13,848 bases of DNA from CAZYPH01 sp964649095 (GCA_964649095.1 CAZYPH010000059.1:1-13848), one strand, 5' to 3'; shown: positions 5,540-12,671, counted from the first letter of the stretch. Notes: generated by a model not told the origin, from the letters alone. A program made the numbers and translations.

Positions 5540-8068
5540 TTACCTAATATTCCCACTCTTATGCTGCGCCGTAGTCTGCCGCGAGACGCGTACGAATAAT
5601 GGGTCGCCGTTCGGGCCTAAGATGCCGCCTTCGTTGTCGCCGCCTTGGGCTGCGCCAGGGGCGCCGTTTTTGCCGAACTCTAAGATGTTGCTAGCCGGTT
5701 GACGGTCTTCTTCTTTTTTGGGCATGAACTGCGATAGAAGGCCTTGAATATCCATGCCGGTGCTCTTTTGCCGAGCGCCCATGCCGCTGCCGGCTGCGCC
5801 GAAACCTGCGCCGTTGCTGGCGTCAGCGAATTTTGCACCGGCCGTGGCGTTAAACGCCTCGGGGCCGCTTTCGCCGCTGCTTGGGTCGCCGGAGCCACCG
5901 CCGCCGCCACCAGCGCTGCCAGGGCCGCCGCCGGCGCCTGAGGTTGTGCCGGCCGTGATCACGCCGCCACCTCCGCCGCTGCTAACCGGACCCGCTAATC
6001 CACCGGGACTACCGCCACCGCCGCCCATAGGCCCGAGGGTTTCGCCCGGTGGCGGGGGCAAGTTGTCGCGATTCTCCGTCGCCTCAGACACCGCCAAATC
6101 ACCCGAACCCACGTTACTAAACGTCGGACCACTCAAAGGCCCCCGATCGGTCGGCGCCGTATGGTCTCCCCCGGCGAGGAAGGGGGTCACGGTGTCGTCG
6201 GAGGGGCGCATGTTATCGCTGTTAGCCCTTAGTTCGCTAGCTTGAATCATATACATTGAAGCTGTTGCTGCTTGCATGGCGGCTTTTACACCCTCGGTGA
6301 GGGCTAAGTCGTTCGCTCGTGATTTTAAAGTTTCAGCGCTCTCAACGGAGCTGCTTAGCGCTGCTCGGCCGTCTCTACCTGCTCGTGTTAATTCTTCTTG
6401 GCTGTTAACAGCACCATCACTCAGTGCTGCGCCCACGATTTCTGTGCGGCGACGCGCCTTAATGTTCTGTGGAGGTGTGCTAGGTGTAGTGGCGGTACTG
6501 TCGACACCTACTGTCATCGCGTGACTAGTACCATTTAAGCTTCGCTGAGCGACGTCTCGGCTGTTGCCGAGGTCACCACTGGCACTCAGCGCGTTCGCCA
6601 TTGTGAGGGTGTGGATAGCGCTTCCACCGATTTGTACACCTGCTGTCGCGTAGAGTAGGTCTTTTTGACTGTTGATCGCATCGTTATGTAGGGTTGGGCT
6701 GTTTTGGTTTGCGGCATTCTGTGCCGTGCTTGTCGCAATATTCCCAAGAATCTGCGATGTCGTAGTAATAGTTGCGTCGGTTACGCGAGAGATTCCCTCG
6801 ATAGTGTTTAGTTGGCTCGTCCTGCGCGCGCCGCAACCATAGTCTGCAACGTAAGCGCTCTTTTTCGGTTCGGCCCATGCTAGAAATGTGGCTCTGTCGC
6901 GGGGGGTTGGTCTAGTTGCGCTCCAGTCTTCGTAAAGTTTTGCAACAATCGCGCCTCTGCAAGGGTCTTCAATACCTAGCCCATCGGTGCCGGCTACGCT
7001 AGTGCGCTGCTGAGTGATTTCGCGTTCTCGTGTTTCTCGGGCGGTTCTGGCTGCTACTGTTTCTGGTGGGGTTGCTCCATCAGATCCATTAGATCTTGCT
7101 TGTTGCTGGTTCGGAGTATTCGCACGAGGTGGAGAAGTACTACCACCAGGCGCAGCAGGAGGAGCAGGAGGAGCAGGATGAGTACCACCACCATCAACAG
7201 CAGGCGCCTCTGAGCGTCGCCTAGCTGCATCAGCTTGAGTTTGTGCCACTAGGTCTTTACATCCTGCGGTGCCAGCCCGCGGTTGATTCGCCTCGTGACC
7301 ACATACTTGTGCTGTGATTGCAACTCGTTCTTCCTGTTGTCGTCGTGTTTCTGCTATTGCCTCTTGTGTAGCGGTCGGCGGAGTAGTGGGCGTAGGTGCT
7401 TCTGTCCTAAGTGGTCTCAGGTTCGGGTCTGGCGATGCTAACGGCCCTGGTCCAAGTCCTCCCGTCCTCGGGCTAGGGGGTGCTGGTGTGGGAGTAGTCG
7501 GTCCTGGTGGTGGATTCTGAGTAGACGGAGCAGGATTGGGGCCAGTAGTACTAGGGGGAGGAGAAGGACTTTGTGCTGTTAACTGCGGGTTGTTGCCCAA
7601 GTTGTAGCTGGGAGGACTATATGTTGGGCGGTGCGCTGGCGGAGGTGTGGGTGCCTGTGCTCCAGCGTTTTGAAGAGAGTAACAGCTAAACTGGTTGTTT
7701 CGTCGGATAGCGGCTCTGTTGATTGGTATTTCACAACATACTAGAACGTTGTGGGTTTTGCGAACTAGCATGTACCGGCGCGATTGCGGAACGGCTGTGA
7801 CAAAGGAGTCCCACTGGGTATCGTTTAGGTTTAATAGAGACAAATCACCTGAAGTGTTGAAAACACAATTATCATATTCTCTGCCCTGCCCCCACCCCAA
7901 ACTAGGCAAAGCAACCAACAGAGTAAGTCCCGACAGACTCCAAAAACCAGATTTCAATAGAAGACTATTAGTCTGCGCGCCAGAAAGACGGTTCAGCGTG
8001 TGTTTCAAAAAATTCATCACAAAATGTGAAAGAAAATATAATCGACCCGTTCGCCTTTTTTGGTTCAT
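5540..8068 (-). CDS. Large exported Pro/Ala/Gly-rich protein of unknown function
   Basis: The protein has 842 residues. The N-terminus is basic, with a hydrophobic core at about 43-58 (FWSLSGLTLLVALPSL) and likely cleavage near GWG/QG at about 60. An internal ATG (residue 18, base 8017) would give a more usual signal-peptide length and may be the true start. A small cysteine-containing part follows (C68, the pair C111-C112, C129). Then comes a Pro/Ser/Thr-rich linker (about 138-235), a segment with C256, C270, C370 and C412, and a helical Ala-rich part (about 420-620). A Gly-rich stretch follows (about 681-726, with runs of five and six glycines). The short C-terminus contains LLSQFMPKKEEDR and DPLFVRVSR. 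The layout suggests a cell-envelope or extracellular protein. I recognise no enzyme domain. It has no operon partner on its strand. Confidence 0.85.
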   Translation of the reverse strand: MNQKRRTGRLYFLSHFVMNFLKHTLNRLSGAQTNSLLLKSGFWSLSGLTLLVALPSLGWGQGREYDNCVFNTSGDLSLLNLNDTQWDSFVTAVPQSRRYMLVRKTHNVLVCCEIPINRAAIRRNNQFSCYSLQNAGAQAPTPPPAHRPTYSPPSYNLGNNPQLTAQSPSPPPSTTGPNPAPSTQNPPPGPTTPTPAPPSPRTGGLGPGPLASPDPNLRPLRTEAPTPTTPPTATQEAIAETRRQQEERVAITAQVCGHEANQPRAGTAGCKDLVAQTQADAARRRSEAPAVDGGGTHPAPPAPPAAPGGSTSPPRANTPNQQQARSNGSDGATPPETVAARTARETREREITQQRTSVAGTDGLGIEDPCRGAIVAKLYEDWSATRPTPRDRATFLAWAEPKKSAYVADYGCGARRTSQLNTIEGISRVTDATITTTSQILGNIATSTAQNAANQNSPTLHNDAINSQKDLLYATAGVQIGGSAIHTLTMANALSASGDLGNSRDVAQRSLNGTSHAMTVGVDSTATTPSTPPQNIKARRRTEIVGAALSDGAVNSQEELTRAGRDGRAALSSSVESAETLKSRANDLALTEGVKAAMQAATASMYMIQASELRANSDNMRPSDDTVTPFLAGGDHTAPTDRGPLSGPTFSNVGSGDLAVSEATENRDNLPPPPGETLGPMGGGGGSPGGLAGPVSSGGGGGVITAGTTSGAGGGPGSAGGGGGGSGDPSSGESGPEAFNATAGAKFADASNGAGFGAAGSGMGARQKSTGMDIQGLLSQFMPKKEEDRQPASNILEFGKNGAPGAAQGGDNEGGILGPNGDPLFVRVSRQTTAQHKSGNIR

Positions 8069-8308
8069 ATTCTAGTCGCCCCCACGCTTAAGTGTACGCG
8101 GTGGTTGGCGGCGATGGTGGTTGTAAAGTGTGTCAAAACATTCAACACCACCCCCACCCCCTAACCCCTGAATACTACTCTTAAAAAATATTCAAATATT
8201 ACTATATACCATTTTCATTTTTTAAGGCTGTCGAGTTGTTTGCTGAAAGGGTGGTGTTGTAGAGGAGCTCTTTCCTTCTAGGCGGCGTGGGTATAAAATG
8301 TATTCAAA
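8069..8308. other. Intergenic region between divergent genes
   Basis: These 240 bases separate the exported-protein gene (minus) from the small-protein operon (plus), so promoters for both should lie here. A C-rich block at 8146-8168 puts runs of four to five G on the minus strand, with only three long runs, so it is a weak quadruplex candidate. AACACCACCC (8143-8152) has an inverted copy at 8249-8258. An AT-rich tract lies at 8176-8222. TATAAAAT at 8291-8298 could be a -10 element for the plus-strand operon. No clear Shine-Dalgarno precedes 8309. Confidence 0.4.
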
Positions 8309-8653
8309 ATGAGCAATCGAAAAATTATTGCAATAATTACAGATGTTCTAGGTGATCGGGTCGTCGTCGGTGAACAGGAGTTTGAGCATTCAATCGACGG
8401 CCATTTTACAGTAATCCCAAAAGATATCATTCTGGAATTGCTTGAAAGAATCTTAAAGGACCCGACAGAGATCTATCGAGATGATCGAAAGAAGGAGCAG
8501 ATTTTTAATTTCTTTTATCGTCTTGAGAGAGGGCCAAAATTTATCGTAGCTGTTATAAAAGTTACTCCGGATGGGGCTTTCTTTTCCAGTATGTACCCAA
8601 CCGGAAAAGGTCCGCGGAATACCCATAAGAATTACAAGAAGGTGAAAATATGA
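8309..8653 (+). CDS. Putative small RNase-like toxin (DUF4258/BECR-fold-like)
   Basis: The protein has 114 residues. The pattern from residue 27 onward resembles DUF4258 and phage-type BECR nuclease domains: HSIDGHFTVIPKDIILELLE, then ILKDPTEIYRDDR (the L-x-x-P-x-x-I-Y helix end), then a strand with FFYRLE, FIVAVIKVTPDGAFFSSMYP and a basic tail, THKNYKKVKI. In these families an N-terminal His and later basic or hydroxyl residues act in RNA cleavage, and H27/H32, R57 and the SSMYPTGK segment occupy comparable places. The stop overlaps the start of the next gene by 4 bases (ATGA). A partner with a DUF2283-like pattern downstream supports a toxin-antitoxin reading, since DUF4258 and DUF2283 genes are often neighbours. 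The assignment is by pattern only, and the protein could be a different small accessory protein. Confidence 0.6.
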   Translation: MSNRKIIAIITDVLGDRVVVGEQEFEHSIDGHFTVIPKDIILELLERILKDPTEIYRDDRKKEQIFNFFYRLERGPKFIVAVIKVTPDGAFFSSMYPTGKGPRNTHKNYKKVKI

Positions 8654-8988
8654 AAATGCCAAAAATATTTTTCAATCCAATTAATGGAAGCAGTATTTTG
8701 TCCATCACTTGGTTTGCTGGCCCTTTGGGTGACGCGGTGGAATCAAAAAATGGAATTGGTGTTGGATTTTTTGCGCACAACGGGGATCTCTTGAGTGTTC
8801 AGTTTGATGATGTAAATGAAAAGAACGATCATCAAGTATTAGAGTTTGATCGCTATCGAGTTGAGGTGGTTGTCAACAAAGGCAAAATCACACACACACT
8901 TACTCGGATGGAAAAGCCCAAAACCCCACCAAAGAAAACGACCCGCACCGCCCCTCGATCGAAGACAATAGACAAAAACGCAGCATAG
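8650..8988 (+). CDS. Putative antitoxin/immunity-like partner (DUF2283-like)
   Basis: The protein has 112 residues. The core at about 36-78 (IGVGFFAHNGDLLSVQFDDV, then DHQVLEFDRYRVEVVVNKGK) alternates beta strands and acidic turns, much as DUF2283 proteins do. The last 25 or so residues are a Lys/Thr/Pro-rich tail without structure. The ATG overlaps the upstream stop by 4 bases, and the upstream AAGAAGGTG is a good ribosome-binding site. Overlap and order make it the likely partner of the nuclease-like protein. From about base 8865 to the stop a second, shifted frame is also open (next entry), which may mean that the tail results from a frameshift. Confidence 0.55.
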   Translation: MKMPKIFFNPINGSSILSITWFAGPLGDAVESKNGIGVGFFAHNGDLLSVQFDDVNEKNDHQVLEFDRYRVEVVVNKGKITHTLTRMEKPKTPPKKTTRTAPRSKTIDKNAA

Positions 8989-9113
8989 TTTTTAAGGCGG
9001 CACCCTATGTAAAGGGAAATCCAAAAGAAGAGCAGCGAAGGCTGGCTCGATTTAAAACACGCCTAGAGCTGATTCGGCGAGGTCAGTACACCGAATGTGG
9101 GAGGATAACATGA
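8865..9113 (+). pseudogene. Open frame without a start codon, overlapping the next gene (possible frameshifted gene end)
   Basis: This frame is open for 82 codons after the TGA at 8862-8864 and ends in a TGA that overlaps the next ATG (9110) by 4 bases, as in translationally coupled operons. It holds no ATG, GTG or TTG. The last part looks coding: FKAAPYVKGNPKEEQRRLAR, then FKTRLELIRRGQYTECGRIT. It overlaps the Lys/Pro-rich tail of the preceding gene up to 8988. It could be the 3' part of a gene that lost its start, a programmed or mutational frameshift extension of the preceding protein, or a chance frame. I do not recognise a family. Confidence 0.4.
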
Positions 9114-9601
9114 GAGCACAAGCGTTGAATTCTGATATTAGAGTTGAAATTATCGAAATCGCGCATGCCATGACGCACGCCGGTTTACCAAATCAATTTG
9201 TTGCGGCTGCAGTAGAGACTGCGTTCGAATTTGAAGGCGTGTATGATCTCATGAAAATATGGATGGATGAGACCGATCAAGTCGAACGCGATGCAACGGT
9301 AGCCGATATTCAGGATATGATCGACGAGTGCAGCCAAAATGAAAAAATTGATGGCGCATACATTCGTTTCAATGACCTAGATGGGATCGCAAAGAACATC
9401 CGTGCCTTTAAAGATAATCTTCGTTTAATCGTTGATCAAAGTGGTGGCATCGGAAACCTTGCTAGCCTTACTGGCATTCCACAACCTTCACTTTCGCGAT
9501 TTTTTGGATCGGCTTCAATGCCTAGAAGAGCCACTCTTCTCAAAATCGCCAAGGCACTTAAACTCAGTCAAGTGCAGATCGCTTCAGAGTGGTCGAGGTG
9601 A
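9110..9601 (+). CDS. XRE-type helix-turn-helix regulator with long N-terminal helical domain
   Basis: The protein has 163 residues from the ATG at 9110, chosen because GGGAGG lies 5 bases upstream. An in-frame ATG at 9095 would place that ribosome-binding site inside the gene. Residues about 1-95 are helical and acidic (AFEFEGVYDLMKIWMDETDQ, then ERDATVADIQDMIDECSQ). Residues about 115-160 form a helix-turn-helix: GGIGNLASLTGIPQPSLSRF, then SMPRRATLLKIAKALKLS. The protein probably binds DNA through its C-terminus and regulates its own operon. It is likely co-transcribed with the two genes before it, so it may be the regulator of that cluster. Alternatively it is the antitoxin of a lost toxin whose end survives at 8990-9113. 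Confidence 0.8.
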   Translation: MRAQALNSDIRVEIIEIAHAMTHAGLPNQFVAAAVETAFEFEGVYDLMKIWMDETDQVERDATVADIQDMIDECSQNEKIDGAYIRFNDLDGIAKNIRAFKDNLRLIVDQSGGIGNLASLTGIPQPSLSRFFGSASMPRRATLLKIAKALKLSQVQIASEWSR

Positions 9602-9637
9602 TGATGTAGGGTGGCTTTGTGCACTCGTTAGTTGGGA

Positions 9638-9659
9638 TATATTTGTATATACAAATATA
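9638..9659. promoter_or_regulatory. Perfect 22-bp palindrome upstream of the BrnT-like frame
   Basis: Bases 9638-9659 are a perfect 22-bp palindrome centred on TATATA, with arms TATATTTGTAT and its complement. The site lies 25 bases before the BrnT-like frame and 36 bases after the XRE gene stop. Its symmetry suits an operator for a ribbon-helix-helix dimer such as the antitoxin encoded downstream. It could also be bound by the XRE protein. Confidence 0.55.
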
Positions 9660-9684
9660 GTACATTTTGATGTAATTGACGTAA

Positions 9685-9993
9685 TGTGGGCCCAATCAAG
9701 ATTGGGCTAAAAGTCATCTTAGAAAGCGGCATCCTGAGACTGATCCAGAGGTTGCTGCTAGAGAAGCTTGGGAACTGGTGTTTGTAACCAGAAGTATCCC
9801 TCTAGTGTCTCCAGATCAGTATCGTTTCCCGCCGTATCGGCGTTATTGGACGATTGGTAGAACTGTATCCGGCAATTTGCTTCTAGTCGTCTGGGAGCAG
9901 TGGCGAGCTGAAAAAAACCTGATCACCGTTTATAGTCCGAACACAGAGCAAGTAGGTGCTTATGAAACAAAAATCAAAAAAAACAAAAAATAA
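9685..9993 (+). CDS. BrnT-like ribonuclease toxin, start codon not identifiable
   Basis: The frame from the stop at 9682-9684 to TAA 9991-9993 encodes a BrnT-type pattern: N-terminal QDWAKSHLRKRHPE, helix DPEVAAREAWELVF, then FPPYRRYWTIGRTVSGNLLL, VVWEQW and NLITVYSP. BrnT toxins are RelE-fold RNases of about 90-100 residues, and this frame gives about 100. No ATG, GTG or TTG occurs in frame before GTG 9778, which would remove the conserved N-terminal third. An ATG at 9684 and a GTG at 9686 are in other frames, so a one-base indel may have broken the gene, or a rare start is used. The antitoxin gene overlaps its end by 32 bases, the brnTA order. An inverted repeat (9690-9707) lies in its first codons. 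Confidence 0.7.
   Translation, partial: CGPNQDWAKSHLRKRHPETDPEVAAREAWELVFVTRSIPLVSPDQYRFPPYRRYWTIGRTVSGNLLLVVWEQWRAEKNLITVYSPNTEQVGAYETKIKKNKK
9690..9707. promoter_or_regulatory. 18-bp near-palindrome at the start of the BrnT-like frame
   Basis: GCCCAATC (9690-9697) and GATTGGGC (9700-9707) are exact inverted repeats around AA. The site coincides with the beginning of the toxin frame. It may be a second operator site, an mRNA hairpin affecting toxin translation, or the XRE gene's terminator without a U-tract. Confidence 0.45.
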
Positions 9994-10318
9994 GCAAGTG
10001 TCGTCGTGGGAGGTTGCTGCAGCAGCGTTTGAAAACCCGAAGCGCGCCATCCGCATCATGAAAGCCTCTCGGGTTTTAACGTTAGCCGAACGCCGAAAGT
10101 TGTACGGATCGGGTGCAGGTAAACAAATCTCATTGCGATTGCCTTCGGAAGATCTCGAGGCGGTAAAGGAGTTGGCGGCGGCGAATCAGCGCCCGTATCA
10201 ACAATTGATTGTGATTGCCGTGCAGCAGTATTTAGACCGCATCGCCGAGCATTTGCAGCAGGGGCAGCAAGCTGCACCAGCGTCTGCTGAAGCCATCCAT
10301 CACGATGACGTGGCGTGA
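9962..10318 (+). CDS. BrnA/CopG-like ribbon-helix-helix antitoxin
   Basis: The protein has 118 residues from ATG 9962; an in-frame GTG at 9956 is possible but has no better signal. The basic N-terminus (MKQKSKKTKNKQ) and a middle part (WEVAAAAFENPKRAIRIMKA) precede the ribbon-helix-helix domain at about 55-95: KQISLRLPSEDLEAVKELAA, then NQRPYQQLIVIAVQQYLDRI. The tail is Gln/Ala-rich. It should bind and neutralise the BrnT-like toxin and repress the operon. It overlaps the toxin frame by 32 bases, so the two are coupled. A related but different antitoxin is at 13466-13702, and the remnant at 4540-4692 belongs to the same broad group. Confidence 0.8.
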   Translation: MKQKSKKTKNKQVSSWEVAAAAFENPKRAIRIMKASRVLTLAERRKLYGSGAGKQISLRLPSEDLEAVKELAAANQRPYQQLIVIAVQQYLDRIAEHLQQGQQAAPASAEAIHHDDVA

Positions 10319-10349
10319 GCGGTCTTGGCGAAAATTTATATATTGTTTT

Positions 10350-10517
10350 TTAGATACGTTTCGAGGGCGTTGATTTTTTGTTTGAGCCCTTGCTCAGCGC
10401 CCGAGACTTGGCGCGAGCTAAAGCAGTACTGGTCGACTTTTTAGACGAGGGTTTAGTGCGGCCCTGGGCTGCGTCCAGTAGGCCTGCTGCAAGCCCTTCT
10501 AGTCGTGCGAGATTGAT
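10350..10517 (-). pseudogene. Possible 3' remnant of an unrecognised gene with Lys/Ser/Thr-rich tail
   Basis: The minus strand is open for 55 codons before a TAA at 10350-10352, and reads LARLEGLAAGLLDAAQ, then a Lys/Ser/Thr/Ala-rich tail with KPSSKKSTSTALARAKSRAL. A TAG lies immediately upstream (10518-10520) and there is no start codon. The composition resembles a basic C-terminal tail more than noise, but the opposite strand is also open here (10378-10614), so either reading may be chance. Apart from this and the repeat at 10566-10583, I see nothing in the 298 bases between the antitoxin and the ATPase. Confidence 0.25.
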
Positions 10518-10565
10518 CTACACATCGATCATATCGTACGCATGGCAAATTTTAAGTATACTAAC

Positions 10566-10583
10566 AATTTGTCGTGACAAATT
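10566..10583. promoter_or_regulatory. Inverted repeat upstream of the second ATPase
   Basis: AATTTGTC (10566-10573) and GACAAATT (10576-10583) are exact inverted repeats around GT. A related half-site, TTGTCATGA, follows at 10601-10609. The pair lies 33 bases before the ATPase start and may be an operator. Confidence 0.45.
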
Positions 10584-10616
10584 TAAAGTTGGGTTTAAAA
10601 TTGTCATGAGCTGATT

Positions 10617-11741
10617 ATGCGATACATTGAAACTTATATAAAAAATGATCTCAAAAAAAAGATGGTCTTTATTGGCGGGCCAAGACAATGCGGCAAGACA
10701 ACATTGGCGCAGTCGGTGCTGAAAGACTATGGATCGGGTCGCTATTTTAATTGGGACAGTGATGCTGATCGTAAAGCTATCTTAAAGCAGCAATGGGGTC
10801 ACGATGATCGACTACTGGTATTCGATGAACTTCACAAATTCGCACGCTGGAAAAATTGGATAAAAGGCCTCTACGACACGCAAAAAACTATCCATCAGTT
10901 TTTAGTCACAGGAAGTGCAAGACTCGATGCCTATCGCCGAGGTGGAGATTCGTTATTGGGTCGATACCACTACTGGCGGCTGCATCCATTCACGTTGTCG
11001 GAACTACCCAAGGGCATCACGGCCGCTGAAGCTTTTAAACGGCTCATGGTTTTGGGAGGATTTCCAGAACCATTTCTAGACGGCTCCGAAACCCAGGCAC
11101 GACGCTGGCGACAAGAACGATTCGATCGAGTAATACGCGACGATATTCGTGACCTAGAGAACGTTAAAGACATTCAGACTATTGCACTATTAGTCGACCT
11201 ATTACGCACACGCGTAGGTGGCATCATTGCGGTATCGAGTTTGGCACAAGACCTACAAGTGGCTCCTGCAACGATAACGCACTGGTTAGAAATTTTAGAA
11301 CGTATGTACATTATTTTTATTGTTAAAGCACATGCCGGCAATCTTGCTCGTACTATTCAGAAACCCATAAAAGTCTACTTCTATGACAATGCTGACGTAG
11401 AGGGCGACGAGGGCGCTCGTTTTGAAAATTTGGTAGCCACGCACCTTTTAAAACAACTTCAATTTTTTCAGGACCGAGATGGTTATCGTTACGAACTACG
11501 GTATATTCGCGATCGAGAAAAACGAGAAGTCGATTTCGTAATTCTAAAAGACCGCCACGTTGATGAGATCATTGAAGCGAAATGGGCTGATCAAACATTC
11601 TCATCATCACTTTATTATTTTGCTGAAAAATTAAAACCGAAGCGTGCGACTCAAATCGTCGGCAAACTAAAAAATTCACAGTCTCACGGTGCAGTGAAAA
11701 TGATATCGGCCTTAGAGGCGTTTGCGGGGCAGCTGCGATGA
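10617..11741 (+). CDS. AAA-type ATPase with DUF4143 C-terminal domain (second, divergent copy)
   Basis: The protein has 374 residues. Walker A GPRQCGKT lies at about 21-28, Walker B LLVFDE at about 66-71, and VTGSAR near 100. A helical, winged-helix-like part includes SSLAQDLQVAPATITHWLEI near 205-225. The C-terminus has the PD-(D/E)XK-like pattern: D306 in EVDF, then E320 and K322 in EAK. The same domain order occurs in the protein at 1721-2887, but the sequences differ widely, so these are not a recent duplication. The ATG at 10617 is the first in frame, with a weak ribosome-binding site (GAGC). The function of the family is not settled. The gene stands alone, with an inverted repeat upstream. 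Confidence 0.9.
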   Translation: MRYIETYIKNDLKKKMVFIGGPRQCGKTTLAQSVLKDYGSGRYFNWDSDADRKAILKQQWGHDDRLLVFDELHKFARWKNWIKGLYDTQKTIHQFLVTGSARLDAYRRGGDSLLGRYHYWRLHPFTLSELPKGITAAEAFKRLMVLGGFPEPFLDGSETQARRWRQERFDRVIRDDIRDLENVKDIQTIALLVDLLRTRVGGIIAVSSLAQDLQVAPATITHWLEILERMYIIFIVKAHAGNLARTIQKPIKVYFYDNADVEGDEGARFENLVATHLLKQLQFFQDRDGYRYELRYIRDREKREVDFVILKDRHVDEIIEAKWADQTFSSSLYYFAEKLKPKRATQIVGKLKNSQSHGAVKMISALEAFAGQLR

Positions 11742-12094
11742 CGGTCTTGCCCTTGTCCCGCTTTTTGCTATCCGCACTTTTGACGTAAAAACTTAAGCGA
11801 TGTTTTTTAGGCGGCTCATTCTTTTTAACCGATAGCAAAAAAGCAGTACGCACTCGCGTCGCTATCGCTCTGCCTGGGGCAACAAGCGTCTTTGATGGCC
11901 GTTGATTGTAATTTTAGATCTGAGTACCCATTTTTATTTTTTACATAAGTCGGCATTGTTGATCAGTAAGATTCTGGCAACATTTTCGTCCAAAATCCGA
12001 AACTAATAGTTCAGAAATATAGATGTGTAACATATTAAAAATAATAGATTTATTTTATTATTGCGAAAATTGAATTGCTAGCTAAACTGTACTC
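11742..12094. other. Intergenic region, 353 bases
   Basis: TTTTTGCTATC (11762-11772) has an exact inverted copy at 11831-11841, with 58 bases between. On the minus strand 11742-11853 is open and Lys-rich (FLLSVKKNEPPKKHRLSF, read from an ATG at 11853), which may be a relic, but the frame continues antisense into the ATPase gene and has no support. The AT-rich part at 12018-12060 probably holds the promoter for the nucleotidyltransferase gene. I see no RNA gene. Confidence 0.4.
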
Positions 12095-12652
12095 ATGTCT
12101 ACCATGAATCCTGTTCATAAAAATTTGACGTCTGAGTTGATGTTGAAGGGCTTGAGGTGTCTAGATGAAAAATTGGCAAAAACAAATTCAGCGTGGCGTA
12201 TCACCTTAATAATTGGTGGCGGTGGGGCGATGCTTTTGGCTTATGCATTTCCATTAGCTACGGCCGATATTGACGCGATGGCCAAGGGTATCGAATTGGC
12301 CGAGCTCGATCGGTTTACTAAAGAAGTCGCGGGTGAGTTGAATTTTGCAAGTGATTGGCTGAATCCGTATTTCTCAACCTATGCGCATACCTTGCCGTCG
12401 GACTACGGCTCGCGTTTAACTCAGGTATTTCACGGTAAAACAATTGAGGCGCTAGCACTGGGTCCTGAAGATCTTTTGATTATGAAGTGTTTTGCGCATC
12501 GACAGAAAGATGTGGCGCACGCTCGGGCGCTTTTGAAAAACACCATAGATGTGAAGTTCGTAGAAGATCATCTGCAACGACTGAAAGAAAAACGTATTCC
12601 CGGAGTCGACCAGGCGCTCGAATTTTTGTGGGATCTCATAGATAATGAATAA
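12095..12652 (+). CDS. Nucleotidyltransferase (DUF6036/AbiEii-like), probable toxin
   Basis: The protein has 185 residues. The nucleotidyltransferase core is visible: IIGGGGAMLLAYAF at about 39-52, then the metal-binding pair D58 and D60 in TADIDAM. A later helix, GPEDLLIMKCFAHRQKDVAH at about 123-142, is the usual P-E-D-L-x-x-x-K ... R/K-D pattern of AbiEii and DUF6036 proteins. Such enzymes transfer nucleotides to a target such as tRNA or protein, and several are toxins of type IV or type II systems. ATG 12095 is used here, and ATG 12104 is an equal alternative; neither has a clear ribosome-binding site. The next gene starts 19 bases after the stop, so they are very likely one operon. Confidence 0.8.
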   Translation: MSTMNPVHKNLTSELMLKGLRCLDEKLAKTNSAWRITLIIGGGGAMLLAYAFPLATADIDAMAKGIELAELDRFTKEVAGELNFASDWLNPYFSTYAHTLPSDYGSRLTQVFHGKTIEALALGPEDLLIMKCFAHRQKDVAHARALLKNTIDVKFVEDHLQRLKEKRIPGVDQALEFLWDLIDNE

Positions 12653-12671
12653 TATATAATTTATTGTATAT

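Noticed and set aside
5754..6245. Long plus-strand open frame opposite the exported protein
   Set aside because: It is the antisense shadow of GC-rich Gly/Pro codons. The minus-strand frame is far longer and has a signal peptide.
8146..8168. G-quadruplex in the minus strand upstream of the exported-protein gene
   Set aside because: Only three long G-runs are present. A fourth run of three or more is missing, so a standard quadruplex is not supported.
10378..10614. Plus-strand 78-residue frame before the second ATPase
   Set aside because: Composition is mixed, there is no ribosome-binding site, and its second half is plainly AT-rich promoter-like DNA. The minus-strand reading looks slightly better.
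11569..11853. Minus-strand 94-residue frame across the end of the second ATPase
   Set aside because: Most of it is antisense to the ATPase C-terminus. Only the first 37 codons are intergenic, and no family is recognised.
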